A stretch of 38,303 bases of DNA from Candidatus Aegiribacteria sp. (GCA_021108005.1 JAIORS010000144.1:1-38303); one strand, 5' to 3'. Numbered from the stretch's first letter, positions 1-8,039 are shown. The notes: generated from the sequence alone by a model not told the origin. Numbers and translations: made by a program.

Positions 1-1
1 T

Positions 2-78
2 CGGGGCGTGGCGCAGTTCGGTAGCGCACCTGCTTTGGGAGCAGGGGGTCGCCGGTTCAAATCCGGCCGCCCCGACCA
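2..78 (+). tRNA. tRNA-Pro (anticodon TGG)
   Basis: A full cloverleaf can be drawn. The 7-bp acceptor stem pairs bases 2-8 with 68-74, discriminator A is at 75, and CCA is encoded at 76-78. The anticodon stem is 29-33 with 41-45, and its 7-base loop places TGG at 36-38. The T-arm carries the usual GGTTCAAATCC. TGG reads proline CCN codons. The gene is convergent with the RCK gene, whose stop codon is at 80, so the two nearly touch. No integrase or duplicated tRNA end is visible near it. Confidence 0.97.
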
Positions 79-79
79 T

Positions 80-838
80 TTATTTTCGGAACACATGCCG
101 GAGACTGCCCCATTTTTCTTTTCTATCCTGTTGTGTCGCGAGAAGGTTCTGTATGGCTTTCCTGTCATCCCCGGTGCCGAAGCAGATAAGATTGTCTCCC
201 ACTGAGAGCCTGTAATCCCCGGACGGACTGTAAACATAGCTGCCATCATTCTTTTTAACGGCTATTATCACAACACCTGTCCTGTTATGCAATTCAAGCT
301 TTTTAAGTGTTTTTCCAATTGAAGGGCACTTCTTATATATCTCTATACTGATATATCCTTCGGTCTTATCACGGGCGAAGACAATTCCATCAAGAAATTT
401 CGCGACATCGGGACGGAGCATCTCGTTTGAGATCCTGAGCCCTTCCGCCGCGTCCTGATTAACGGTTCTTCTCGTTCCTACGAGTTTAAGCTTCCTTTCG
501 GCAGAAATGTCAGAAGCTACAGAATATATCTCGAGTTCGGGGTTGATTCTTCTTGCTGAAAGGCTGAGGAATACATTACTTCTGTCATCCGGAAGCACAC
601 AGAACAGAGCCCTGGCATTCAAAAGGTCAGTTTTCTTTAATATATTATCAATCAGGCAGTTGCCTTGTACCGCTGTTATAGTTATCCCCATATCCTCTAT
701 CGTTTTCAGAGCATCGGGATCTTTATCCACAACCGTAGCTGTAAAACCGTGACTAACGAGTTCCTTGATAACGCAAAGTCCGGTATCACCCGCACCTGAC
801 ACTACGCATACTTTACTACTGTTATCAGAAGGGCTCAC
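80..838 (-). CDS. Soluble RCK (TrkA-N/TrkA-C) protein, probable channel partner
   Basis: This 252-residue cytoplasmic protein has the layout of one RCK domain. An N-terminal Rossmann fold carries the dinucleotide motif GAGDTG near residues 16-21, with an acidic VVDKD at the end of strand 2. A C-terminal TrkA-C lobe runs from about residue 165 to 235 (CPSIGKTLKKLEL...YSPSGDYRLSVGDNL). It starts with GTG, whose GTGA overlaps the TGA stop of the upstream channel gene, and AGGAG lies about 9 bases before the start. Such domains bind NAD(H), nucleotides or ions and gate K+ transport. Translational coupling to a channel that already has its own RCK domain suggests a second, separately encoded half of a gating ring. 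A subunit of a Trk-type transporter encoded elsewhere is the alternative. Confidence 0.88.
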   Translation of the reverse strand: MSPSDNSSKVCVVSGAGDTGLCVIKELVSHGFTATVVDKDPDALKTIEDMGITITAVQGNCLIDNILKKTDLLNARALFCVLPDDRSNVFLSLSARRINPELEIYSVASDISAERKLKLVGTRRTVNQDAAEGLRISNEMLRPDVAKFLDGIVFARDKTEGYISIEIYKKCPSIGKTLKKLELHNRTGVVIIAVKKNDGSYVYSPSGDYRLSVGDNLICFGTGDDRKAIQNLLATQQDRKEKWGSLRHVFRK

Positions 839-2091
839 AGCGTTTTTCTCCTTTTGCGCCGCTGCAGTGTCCTGGCAAGAAGTCCGAGTTGTTCCGGAGA
901 TGCTATAGTTAGTATAACATCATCCTGCTCAAGCGTATAGTCCGCTCCAGGATTGTAAACAACTGAACCGTCCTGCTTCATTACCGCGAATATTCTTGTT
1001 CCGGTTTTCCGGCCGAGGTTCATCTCTCCCAGTGTACTTCCGATTGATGGACAGTCACTGCTGATTATGTATTCTTCCATTCTGTAATCATGGTCGCCGC
1101 TGTCTATCATCTTTTCCATGAAATCCATTGTTTCTATGTTGAGAAGATCCGCTACAAGTTTTTTTCCAACCGCGATGGATGGCGTGAAGGACGCGTCAGC
1201 TCCGACAAGCAACAGCTTTTCCTCGTTTTCCTCACCGGATGCCCTGCTTACTATCTTGAGATCTTTATTCAAAAGGTGCGCTGCAAGTGTCAGATACAGA
1301 TTATCGCTGTCGTCCGGCAGCACTGATACAAGGCCTCGGGCTTTCTTTATTCTGGCTTCGGAGAAGAGTACTTCGTCCGATCTGTCTCTTGAGAGATAAA
1401 AGAAGCCGTTTGTCTTTCTGAGGTTGTGTGGTGGATTCGCATCGGAATCAATACCCACTACAGGTATCCCGAACCGCAGGAACTCGGATATGATCACACT
1501 TCCCGCTCCGCCGCATCCGCAGACGATAAAATGACCGTTTAAACGTGATATGTTCCTCAGGATAACACGCCTTTTCATATTCTCCGCCAGGCGCGTTCCT
1601 ACGAGATAAGCAACGAAATTCGCGTTTACATAAAGAATTGCCATATATGCAATAATCACGAAAACCGTGACCCATATATTGTAAGCCCTCCGCCATTTCT
1701 CGTTCATGTAATCGTAAGCATAATTCCTGATGACATCGTCGAAACCGACGGTAGTTATGGTTATTGCTGTCATATAACTTGAAAGAAGAAGTTCCCCCGC
1801 AAAGGAGCTTTCATCCAGCTGCATCTGTATATCGGCGATTTCGGACAGCTGGGCATCGGTGGGAGATTCAATACTACGAAGGTTCTGAAGGGTTGAGATA
1901 GACTGGTTCTTAAGAATGCCTGATCTATGGGTGGTGAATATCATGAAGCCCGATATGCCGATAACGTTCACGAGCATGAAGAGAGTCAGTGCAACGGCGA
2001 TCTTGCTCGAAAGGAAGTACGCGAAACCGCGCCATGTTTTCATCTTACTGAATGACCTGTCGTATTTCCCGTATCTGTTCAAGCGAAACAT
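835..2091 (-). CDS. Two-TM potassium-channel-like protein with RCK domain
   Basis: This 418-residue protein has an MthK-like layout: TM1 at about 30-52, a long periplasmic loop, a pore helix and filter at about 104-120, TM2 at about 138-160, and a cytoplasmic RCK domain with GCGGAG near 192-197 and a TrkA-C lobe near 345-410. The filter reads TTVGFDD (residues 113-119) where most K+ channels have TVGYGD, so the second filter glycine is Asp and selectivity cannot be assumed. It lies 3 bp after the PHP-glycosyltransferase gene and overlaps the next RCK gene by 4 bp, so the three genes form one operon. The start has only a weak upstream purine stretch. The ion-channel assignment is firm; potassium as the ion is inferred. 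Confidence 0.88.
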   Translation of the reverse strand: MFRLNRYGKYDRSFSKMKTWRGFAYFLSSKIAVALTLFMLVNVIGISGFMIFTTHRSGILKNQSISTLQNLRSIESPTDAQLSEIADIQMQLDESSFAGELLLSSYMTAITITTVGFDDVIRNYAYDYMNEKWRRAYNIWVTVFVIIAYMAILYVNANFVAYLVGTRLAENMKRRVILRNISRLNGHFIVCGCGGAGSVIISEFLRFGIPVVGIDSDANPPHNLRKTNGFFYLSRDRSDEVLFSEARIKKARGLVSVLPDDSDNLYLTLAAHLLNKDLKIVSRASGEENEEKLLLVGADASFTPSIAVGKKLVADLLNIETMDFMEKMIDSGDHDYRMEEYIISSDCPSIGSTLGEMNLGRKTGTRIFAVMKQDGSVVYNPGADYTLEQDDVILTIASPEQLGLLARTLQRRKRRKTL

Positions 2092-2094
2092 ATT

Positions 2095-4473
2095 CTACAC
2101 TTTCATCTGCTTGAAACTGTCAGGTGAAATGCTCCACAGTTCATTGAACGCTTTCTCCCATGTTCTGTCAATTGCCATCATCCTGGCATTTCTACTCATC
2201 GAATCCAGTAATTCCCTGTTCTGAGCGATCTCCAGAATACTATTCGCAAGGGATTCGGGATCGTGACTGGTGAATACCAGACCGGTTTTACCCGGTTGAA
2301 TTATCTCCTGAGGCCCCCCCATGTCGCTGACAACGGCGGGAAGTCCTGATGCCTGTGCTTCTAGAACTGAGTTTCCATAGGTATCCGTGGAACTGGGGAA
2401 TACGAAGATATCACCTGAAGCGTAGGCTCTTGAAAGGTCTTCTCCGTGCAGCTCACCGCAAAAGAAGCATCCCCTTCCACCGAGCTGGTTTACAAGTTCT
2501 CCAAGGTATGGGCCATCTCCCGCAAGATAAAGCTCAAGGTTGGGCATTGCGCTGCGGGCAATTATGAATGCCTTCACCAGGACATCAAGATCTTTTTCTC
2601 GCGAAATCCTGCCGGCGTAGATCAATTTCACTGATTCTGTATTACCACCGAATCTGCGAATGAATTCATCCGATTTCCAGTCAGGTGAGAAGAGATCGCA
2701 GTCAGTTCCCCTTGGGAACAGCTTCATTTTATCCCTGGAAATTCCCATTTTTTCCAGATCGTCCATGTAGTATCTGCTGGGTACAAGAACTATATCTACA
2801 TTGCTGTAGAACCATGCCGCCGCCGCTCCGGCGAATTCTCCCATCTTGCCGTCCTGTACTATGTGATTTACATGTCTTGGATAATCCGTGTGATAAATAC
2901 CCGCGGCAGGTATGCCAAGAATCCTTGAAATTCCAAGCGCCGCGAATCCAACCGGACCGGGTGTTGAAATGTAGATCATCCCGAAATTTTCATCCTCCAC
3001 GAATCGCAGAACCTCAAGAAAAGGTGGAATTGAGAGTAGTTTAGATTGATAATCCGGAACAGGAAACTCACGGATAGGAGGGAAATTAACAACCCATCCA
3101 GGAAAGGATAGCGGTCGGCTCTGTGAGGCTATAACAGCCATTTTTCTGCAGCTGTCCATCGCGAGTCTGCTGAATTTCTGAATTGTCCTCGAAACACCGT
3201 TCAAATCGTCTATCGTATCTGTAAACCAGACCCTTTTGTCAGGATTTTGAAGATTTTCCAAAATACCCGGTGAGACCTCCGAAGCGATGCTTTCTACTGC
3301 CTCTTTCCCCTTCTTCCTGCTCAAATAGGCCATGGGGTAAGGAATATTCAGGAGAATAACAGGGATAAGGGCGGTAAAGGCTTCCAGGGCATCAAGAAGC
3401 CTTCCATCGGCAATCCTCTTTACCAGAAGTGAGGAGTAGTGCTGGAATAATCGATTGCTCAGTCTGTTCAATATTTCAAAGGTTCGCTCATCTATTCCCT
3501 CGGTTTCCAGCTCGGGGCTTCCGGAACGAAGGTTAAGATCCTTACCGATTTCAATAAGCTGATCGGCGAAAATAGTTTCAAAATCTGATTCACCGGATTT
3601 TTTTGCTTTCTTCATAAGCTGGTGGAAAAGAAAGTCCGCTTTATGCCATACGGTAGGTTCATCGGAAGATATGGATGGTCTGAAGAACCGGTCTGCCGCC
3701 ATTGTGGCTATTGTAGGCATCTTCTTTGCTGTAAGCCTGTCTCTGTAGAAGGAATACGCGATGGAGTATACCGAATAGGCGGAACGGATGGCGTTGCCGT
3801 GCTCTCCTCTGGGAATGCCTCTGCCCTGGCTTACACCCTTCAGATAATCTTCCAGACTGTCCGCATCCTCAACCTCCGTATAAGTCAACCCCATGAACCT
3901 GCCGCAGTGGTCATCAGAGCCGCCCGTAAACCCGGTAAATCCGGGGTCATGCTTTATGCATCTTGTTATGGGGATCACGGAATCGTTCTCGACCGCTGAC
4001 CGGGTGCCGTTAAGGGATTCAATGAGATCAACATTCGCGATAACATTTCTGAATTCACTGTTCAAAAGATCTGTTCCAGGAAAGTAGAAGGGATGAACAA
4101 GGGAGTGAATGATGCTTCTGTCTTTGAGGTATTCCATGAGGGCGGGAAAAGAATCTCTAACCGCTATCATTTCCTCGTGTTCTTCGGGGGAGATGTTGTA
4201 AGCAACGATATGAACTGAAGTTCTGGTTCCATGCAGAAAAGTTCTTATCTCTTCGCTGATGAATGTTCCCGGCAGTTGGGCTATGCTCAAAGATCCTTCG
4301 ATTGTATTGATATCCGTTATGGTGACGAAGTCCATTCCCCGTTTGCGGGCAAGTTCGTATATAAGCTCTGGTGGAGTGAAGCTTTCGGGGGCTTTGAGTG
4401 ATCTGAGAACCCATCTTCCGGATTCCTTTGAATACTTCGAATGAACGTGAAGATCACATGAAAGACCCGCCAT
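2095..4473 (-). CDS. PHP-domain / GT4 glycosyltransferase fusion
   Basis: This 792-residue protein has two parts. Residues about 5-230 are a PHP metal-dependent phosphoesterase-like domain, with CDLHVH at 6-11, TD at 53-54, HP at 127-128 and GGSDDH at 184-189, which match PHP metal-ligand motifs. Residues about 400-785 are a GT-B glycosyltransferase of the GT4 type, with a KLIYAGRISREKDLDVL donor-domain start and FVFPSSTDTYGNSVLEAQASGLPAVVS, including the usual acidic E-x7-E region. A helical stretch of about 170 residues separates them. GGGAGGT sits just before the ATG. GT4 enzymes move sugars from nucleotide or lipid donors to lipids or glycans. The PHP half may hydrolyse a phosphate of the acceptor or donor, which is inference. 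It is the first gene of the operon with the channel genes, a surprising partnership. A C7 run lies at 2314-2320. Confidence 0.85.
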   Translation of the reverse strand: MAGLSCDLHVHSKYSKESGRWVLRSLKAPESFTPPELIYELARKRGMDFVTITDINTIEGSLSIAQLPGTFISEEIRTFLHGTRTSVHIVAYNISPEEHEEMIAVRDSFPALMEYLKDRSIIHSLVHPFYFPGTDLLNSEFRNVIANVDLIESLNGTRSAVENDSVIPITRCIKHDPGFTGFTGGSDDHCGRFMGLTYTEVEDADSLEDYLKGVSQGRGIPRGEHGNAIRSAYSVYSIAYSFYRDRLTAKKMPTIATMAADRFFRPSISSDEPTVWHKADFLFHQLMKKAKKSGESDFETIFADQLIEIGKDLNLRSGSPELETEGIDERTFEILNRLSNRLFQHYSSLLVKRIADGRLLDALEAFTALIPVILLNIPYPMAYLSRKKGKEAVESIASEVSPGILENLQNPDKRVWFTDTIDDLNGVSRTIQKFSRLAMDSCRKMAVIASQSRPLSFPGWVVNFPPIREFPVPDYQSKLLSIPPFLEVLRFVEDENFGMIYISTPGPVGFAALGISRILGIPAAGIYHTDYPRHVNHIVQDGKMGEFAGAAAAWFYSNVDIVLVPSRYYMDDLEKMGISRDKMKLFPRGTDCDLFSPDWKSDEFIRRFGGNTESVKLIYAGRISREKDLDVLVKAFIIARSAMPNLELYLAGDGPYLGELVNQLGGRGCFFCGELHGEDLSRAYASGDIFVFPSSTDTYGNSVLEAQASGLPAVVSDMGGPQEIIQPGKTGLVFTSHDPESLANSILEIAQNRELLDSMSRNARMMAIDRTWEKAFNELWSISPDSFKQMKV

Positions 4474-4553
4474 TGATACCTCCCGGATAAGCAGGTGAGT
4501 ATCATAAGAAAGTATCAGGCTTCGGTCACGTCAAGCTGAGTGCCAAGCTGGGT

Positions 4554-4649
4554 GCCGGGCCTAACATCTAAACATTTTGTCTTATTATATCTATGTAACT
4601 TATAGTAAAATTTCCTATTGTTAAAACATGTACGAATGTTATGCCCGGC
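4554..4649. repeat. Spaced inverted repeat around an AT-rich core
   Basis: The arms are GCCGGGC-CT-AACAT (4554-4567) and ATGTT-AT-GCCCGGC (4636-4649). They pair at 12 of 14 positions and enclose 68 bases of AT-rich DNA. The space lies between the PHP-glycosyltransferase start and the BtuG-like gene end, and the core contains the promoter-like boxes listed separately. It could be a small non-autonomous element or a structured leader. No T-tract follows either arm, so it is not a simple terminator. Confidence 0.45.
4584..4610 (-). promoter_or_regulatory. Possible promoter of the PHP-GT / channel operon
   Basis: Read on the minus strand, TTTTAC (4610-4605) is followed after 15 bases by a perfect TATAAT (4589-4584), about 110 bases before the start codon of the glycosyltransferase fusion. 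The -10 is excellent, but the -35 and the short spacer are poor, so this is tentative. Confidence 0.35.
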
Positions 4650-4670
4650 CAAATTCTACGCGACCCCGCC

Positions 4671-5702
4671 TTACCTTTCTACAATGACGATTCCCTGGGG
4701 ACCATTTCCTGCTGTTAGTGTATCGAGCATGACCTTTGATGTCCAGTTTGAAACGTAAACTAAATCATCTTCGAAATCGGTCATATATAGAGTGTCACCA
4801 CTGACTGCCAGACCCGCTAGAGTAATCGATGAATCGGGTGTCCAAGTCGATTGAAGTGTTCCTGATTCATCATAGAAGAATATTGAAGATCCGAATCCAT
4901 CACAGCAGGCGAAGGAACTACCCACTCTAACTGGTGAGAAAGGAGTACCTCCAGTGGGAATCTGAGCTTTGATAGTCGCTGTAACAGGATCGATTATTGA
5001 AACAACACCGTCATCCGTATAGGTGTAAGAGAATGCATGAATGTTGCCCGTTTCAGGGCAGTACCACAACTCGGTTGTGTTCTGCCCAGTGTCGATCCAA
5101 CCGGTTTCCTCGAGAGTTACCGCATCGAAGACGGTTACTCCTCCGGGGGGATTGGGTGCGGAATAGTCGCCGTGACTTACGAATATGCTACCGGAAGCGA
5201 TGGCGATTCCGTACGGATAGTCGGAGACATCCACTGCTTCGCCAAGTGTCCAGGTTTCAGTTGATACAGGTGTTATCTTGTTATTGAGCAGGAGAGTAAC
5301 CCAGATGTTGTCGTTGTAGTAAGCCATGGCCCAGGGATTGCTGCCAGCTGGAAAGGTAATCTCGTGCAGGAGTGATCCCGACATGGAAAGATCGACGACC
5401 TGGAGAATAGAGGAAAGGGAGCTCAGAACTGCCAGCTTATCAGAACCAAGGTAGAGCATATCATTTGGGGCGTTTCCGGTAATGTAGGCCGTCGATACAA
5501 GAAAATCGCTTTCAGGGAAGTATAGATCAACGGTATTACTCAGGCCGTTGAACCACGCAACCAGATTCCCATCGGGATGAGGTTCAGAATTCGGTTCAAC
5601 AGGTGAATTGCATGATGCCGCAACAAGGATTATCAGTATTATACAGGTCAGAGTTATCAGTCCGGGATGATCTTTTTTCATCCTTTTCATTTCAGTTTCC
5701 AT
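4671..5702 (-). CDS. BtuG-like surface beta-propeller lipoprotein
   Basis: This 343-residue lipoprotein has a basic N-terminus, a hydrophobic stretch and lipobox VAASC with Cys31. The rest is a run of short beta-rich repeats of the YVTN/YncE propeller kind (for example WAMAYYNDNIWVTLLLNNKITPVSTETW and PYGIAIASGSIFVSHGDY). It overlaps the 3' end of the BtuB-like gene by 11 bp and so shares the B12 riboswitch. In Bacteroides, BtuG is a surface propeller lipoprotein that captures cobamides and sits as a lid on BtuB. The gene order and fold make that role likely here, but the assignment rests on context because propeller sequences diverge quickly. In-frame ATGs at 5690 and 5681 are alternative starts that keep the signal peptide. 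Confidence 0.8.
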   Translation of the reverse strand: METEMKRMKKDHPGLITLTCIILIILVAASCNSPVEPNSEPHPDGNLVAWFNGLSNTVDLYFPESDFLVSTAYITGNAPNDMLYLGSDKLAVLSSLSSILQVVDLSMSGSLLHEITFPAGSNPWAMAYYNDNIWVTLLLNNKITPVSTETWTLGEAVDVSDYPYGIAIASGSIFVSHGDYSAPNPPGGVTVFDAVTLEETGWIDTGQNTTELWYCPETGNIHAFSYTYTDDGVVSIIDPVTATIKAQIPTGGTPFSPVRVGSSFACCDGFGSSIFFYDESGTLQSTWTPDSSITLAGLAVSGDTLYMTDFEDDLVYVSNWTSKVMLDTLTAGNGPQGIVIVER

Positions 5703-7638
5703 TCCATTCTATTCCAAAGTGAAATGTTCTTGGTTTTCCGGCATATCCGCTGGTTTCCTGATAGTCTTCGTCGAGAAGGTTCTCAACAGAGGCGTTCAGA
5801 GAGAAATTTCCCATGAATTCAGGATTCAGGTTTACTCCCGCTGAAAAGGTTGTATATGCGGGCATCCATGAAGTTTCGCTGTAATTCTTGAACCTTATGC
5901 CCATTCCGCTCGCGGATATGGACCAGTAAGCCCAATCGGGAAATTCAATTCCCGCCTGAAGACCGAATGTGTAATCGGGTGTATAAGGGAGTGTTTTACC
6001 GTAATTAACTGATTCATTGCAGTTATCGGTGATTTCCAGCAGTGTAAGTGTACCTCTGATTTCAGCGGGACCTTCGGAAAACCATGCTTCGGCTTCGATG
6101 CCCTTTCTGAGAGCTTCCGCTATGTTGACAGGGGACCATTTTCCCCCCTGTCCCGGTTCCCATCTGATGAGATCACTGGTTTCCGCGATAAAACCTGTCG
6201 CGGAGAATCTGAAATTCTGAAGGCCGTTGATTGAAATACCGCTTTCGAATTCCACTGAGGTTTCAGGAAGAAGATCCGGATTCCCCTGTGCGAAGTTATC
6301 CTCTGGCCAGTACAGATCGTTGAGTGAGGGGCGCCTGAAACCTGTCGATGCGGAAGTATGCAGAAGAAGAAGCGAATCCTGCACAGGCAGTCCCACAGAA
6401 AATACTGATCCAAGCATGGTGCGTTCCGAAGGAATCACATTAACGCATGCTGAAGCTGAAAGCGAGAACCCGCTGGAGTATCCTGCTGCAAGCGCTGTTT
6501 CACCCGTCAACCTGTTCCTTTCGCCTATTGAGGTGCTCCATACCTTATCAAAGGAGGAACCTGCGGATACGCTCATATTGAACGGCAGCATCGGCAAATC
6601 GTATCCGATGGTGATATCACCGCTTAATTCATCATGTTTATCATCCACTGTTGATGGTGTTGTAGACTTGTATTCATGCCTTCCTGTCCTCATGCCGGCG
6701 TTCAGGCTGAAATTGCCCGGATCCCAACTGCCCCATCCATCAAAACTGTACCTTTTCCTTGTGCCATCTGTTGGAACTGTCCAGTCCGGGCTTTCTGTTT
6801 CACCGGAAGAAACAGCCGTCATTAAACCGTACCTGAAATGGTAACTGTTTCCATGAAAGAGCAGGGCTCCATCGTGTGCAACGGATTCGGATATGCCTGT
6901 AAGTTTCCTGATACTAAGTGAAAACCGGTTCTGACCGGCTGAGATTCCTCCTGAAATAGATATGGATTTATCATCTCCAGCGGTAAGTGAACCTCTGGGA
7001 GGCAGTCCCGGGGATTCAAGAATAAAATTCAGTGTCCCGGCCATTCCGCCTTTAAGATAACCCGACCCCCCCCCTCTTGAGATTTCCATTCCGCCGAACA
7101 GTACAGGATCAAGTGTAATTCCGGGTAGCCCGTCCATCGAACCTGTGATGTCATGTCCATCGATATAGTATTCGGAATGCGCCACATCGCTTCCACGGAT
7201 GGAAATGGAGATTACCGGCATGGCCCCGCCATATTCACGGATAAAGATACCGCTGCATCTGCTGCCAAGCTTTCCCAGCCCGGATCTGCCCATATATTCC
7301 ATGTCGTCCCTGTTCAGAACAGTTGTCGCGGGAAACAGGTCTCTGAAGCCCCCGCGAGAAGCAGTTACCAGTATAACCATGCCCGATGGGACCGGCACGG
7401 TTGTAAGAAATACCTTACCAGAAGATGGTACCGCTCCGTTCCATATCTCGTATCCGATGGCCCTGACTTCAATAAAATCAGTTCCATCGGGAAGAGGCAC
7501 TTCTCCCCTCATGTCGGAAATGCCGATGAGTGTGCTGTCTGTGCATATTGAAGCTCCGATAATTGGAAAGCCGCTTGTATCAGTTACAGAAAGATTTGAC
7601 TGTGATATAGTAATCAATACCAAAAGCAATTGTACCAA
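5692..7638 (-). CDS. btuB: TonB-dependent vitamin B12 receptor (BtuB-like)
   Basis: The product is an outer-membrane receptor of about 648 residues with, in order, a signal peptide, a carboxypeptidase-regulatory-like domain (SVTDTSGFPIIGASICTD), a TonB-box-like ILVTASR, a plug (RGSDVAHSEYYIDGHDI, LKGGMAGTLNFIL) and a beta-barrel ending in the typical GKPRTFHFGIEWNGN strand. The cobalamin riboswitch upstream indicates that corrinoids are the substrate. I prefer the TTG at 7638, 6 bases after a clean GGAGG. The frame also opens 24 bases earlier at a TTG (7662), but that codon lies in the loop of the riboswitch terminator. A G9 tract at 7066-7074 encodes part of the plug. The gene is followed, with an 11-bp overlap, by the BtuG-like gene. 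Confidence 0.9.
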   Translation of the reverse strand: MVQLLLVLITISQSNLSVTDTSGFPIIGASICTDSTLIGISDMRGEVPLPDGTDFIEVRAIGYEIWNGAVPSSGKVFLTTVPVPSGMVILVTASRGGFRDLFPATTVLNRDDMEYMGRSGLGKLGSRCSGIFIREYGGAMPVISISIRGSDVAHSEYYIDGHDITGSMDGLPGITLDPVLFGGMEISRGGGSGYLKGGMAGTLNFILESPGLPPRGSLTAGDDKSISISGGISAGQNRFSLSIRKLTGISESVAHDGALLFHGNSYHFRYGLMTAVSSGETESPDWTVPTDGTRKRYSFDGWGSWDPGNFSLNAGMRTGRHEYKSTTPSTVDDKHDELSGDITIGYDLPMLPFNMSVSAGSSFDKVWSTSIGERNRLTGETALAAGYSSGFSLSASACVNVIPSERTMLGSVFSVGLPVQDSLLLLHTSASTGFRRPSLNDLYWPEDNFAQGNPDLLPETSVEFESGISINGLQNFRFSATGFIAETSDLIRWEPGQGGKWSPVNIAEALRKGIEAEAWFSEGPAEIRGTLTLLEITDNCNESVNYGKTLPYTPDYTFGLQAGIEFPDWAYWSISASGMGIRFKNYSETSWMPAYTTFSAGVNLNPEFMGNFSLNASVENLLDEDYQETSGYAGKPRTFHFGIEWNGN

Positions 7639-7672
7639 AAAAAACCTCCGGCAGCTTTGCAAGCCGCGGAGG
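7637..7672 (-). terminator. Riboswitch expression platform: terminator containing the SD
   Basis: On the minus strand, CCTCCGCGGC (7672-7663) folds back on GCTGCCGGAGG (7655-7645), and eight T residues follow (7644-7637), a standard intrinsic terminator. The 3' arm ends in GGAGG, which is also the Shine-Dalgarno of the preferred TTG start at 7638. The hairpin could therefore stop transcription and also hide the ribosome site in any read-through transcript. Confidence 0.8.
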
Positions 7673-7713
7673 CTGAGGCCGGAGCAGCATCCCTTAAGCG
7701 GGGATCTGTTTCC

Positions 7714-7858
7714 AAGCCGCGGTGCAATATCCTGACTTCCGGATCATCCCTACCCCCGCCTTCCCACCTTTCGGCAGTGGCTTTTATTGGGGTTCAGTAC
7801 CCGGTTACAGTGGCGCTACCGTGGCGGATTCACACCGCCTTCCTGCACCCCGCGACCA
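7714..7858 (-). promoter_or_regulatory. Cobalamin riboswitch aptamer
   Basis: The minus strand carries the conserved elements of the cobalamin riboswitch (Rfam RF00174 class): GGTGTGAATCCGCCACGG, GCGCCACTGTAA, the B12-box core AGCCACTGCCGAAAGGTGGG with AAGGC, and GATGATCCGGAAGTCAGGAT. The closing stem pairs CGCGGGGTGCA (7854-7844) with TGCACCGCG near 7726-7718. The 3' side of that stem contains CCGCGGCTT, which recurs exactly in the 5' arm of the terminator. Because CCGCGG is self-complementary, the free P1 strand could pair with the terminator arm and act as antiterminator when B12 is absent. The element controls the B12 receptor operon. Confidence 0.95.
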
Positions 7859-7872
7859 GCATTTCAAAGGAA

Positions 7873-7901
7873 TATATAATGACTTAAAAGCGTAAGAACA
7901 A
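7873..7901 (-). promoter_or_regulatory. Promoter of the B12 uptake operon
   Basis: On the minus strand, TTGTTC (7901-7896) and TATATA (7878-7873) are separated by exactly 17 bases. The predicted start of transcription falls just before the riboswitch aptamer, as expected. Confidence 0.6.
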
Positions 7902-8039
7902 TGGAGTATCGCAATATCAGAAATCCAGGATGAGGCTGCAGCAGGTTATACCTCCTTCAGCTTTCGCAAACTCAGACATGTCTATTGATATAGGGCTTTA
8001 CTATATCCCTCGTCATGTGTTCGGTACCAGCTGTGGTTC

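Noticed and set aside
2-78. tRNA-Pro as an attachment site of an integrated element
   Set aside because: No integrase gene, no repeated tRNA 3' end, and a core-like operon follows directly.
2314-2320. C7 run in the glycosyltransferase gene as a phase-variable tract
   Set aside because: Seven bases is short for frequent slippage and the codons are ordinary Gly-Pro; not listed as a finding.
6227-6844. 205-residue open frame antisense to the B12 receptor
   Set aside because: It is the shadow of a well-supported beta-barrel gene with no motif or ribosome site of its own.
7639-7662. TTG 7662 as start of the B12 receptor
   Set aside because: It sits in the terminator loop without a Shine-Dalgarno. 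TTG 7638 has GGAGG 6 bases upstream and gives a good signal peptide.
7970-8030. GATATAG...CTATATC hairpin as terminator of the FAD oxidoreductase gene
   Set aside because: The stem is AT-only and no T-tract follows in the right direction.
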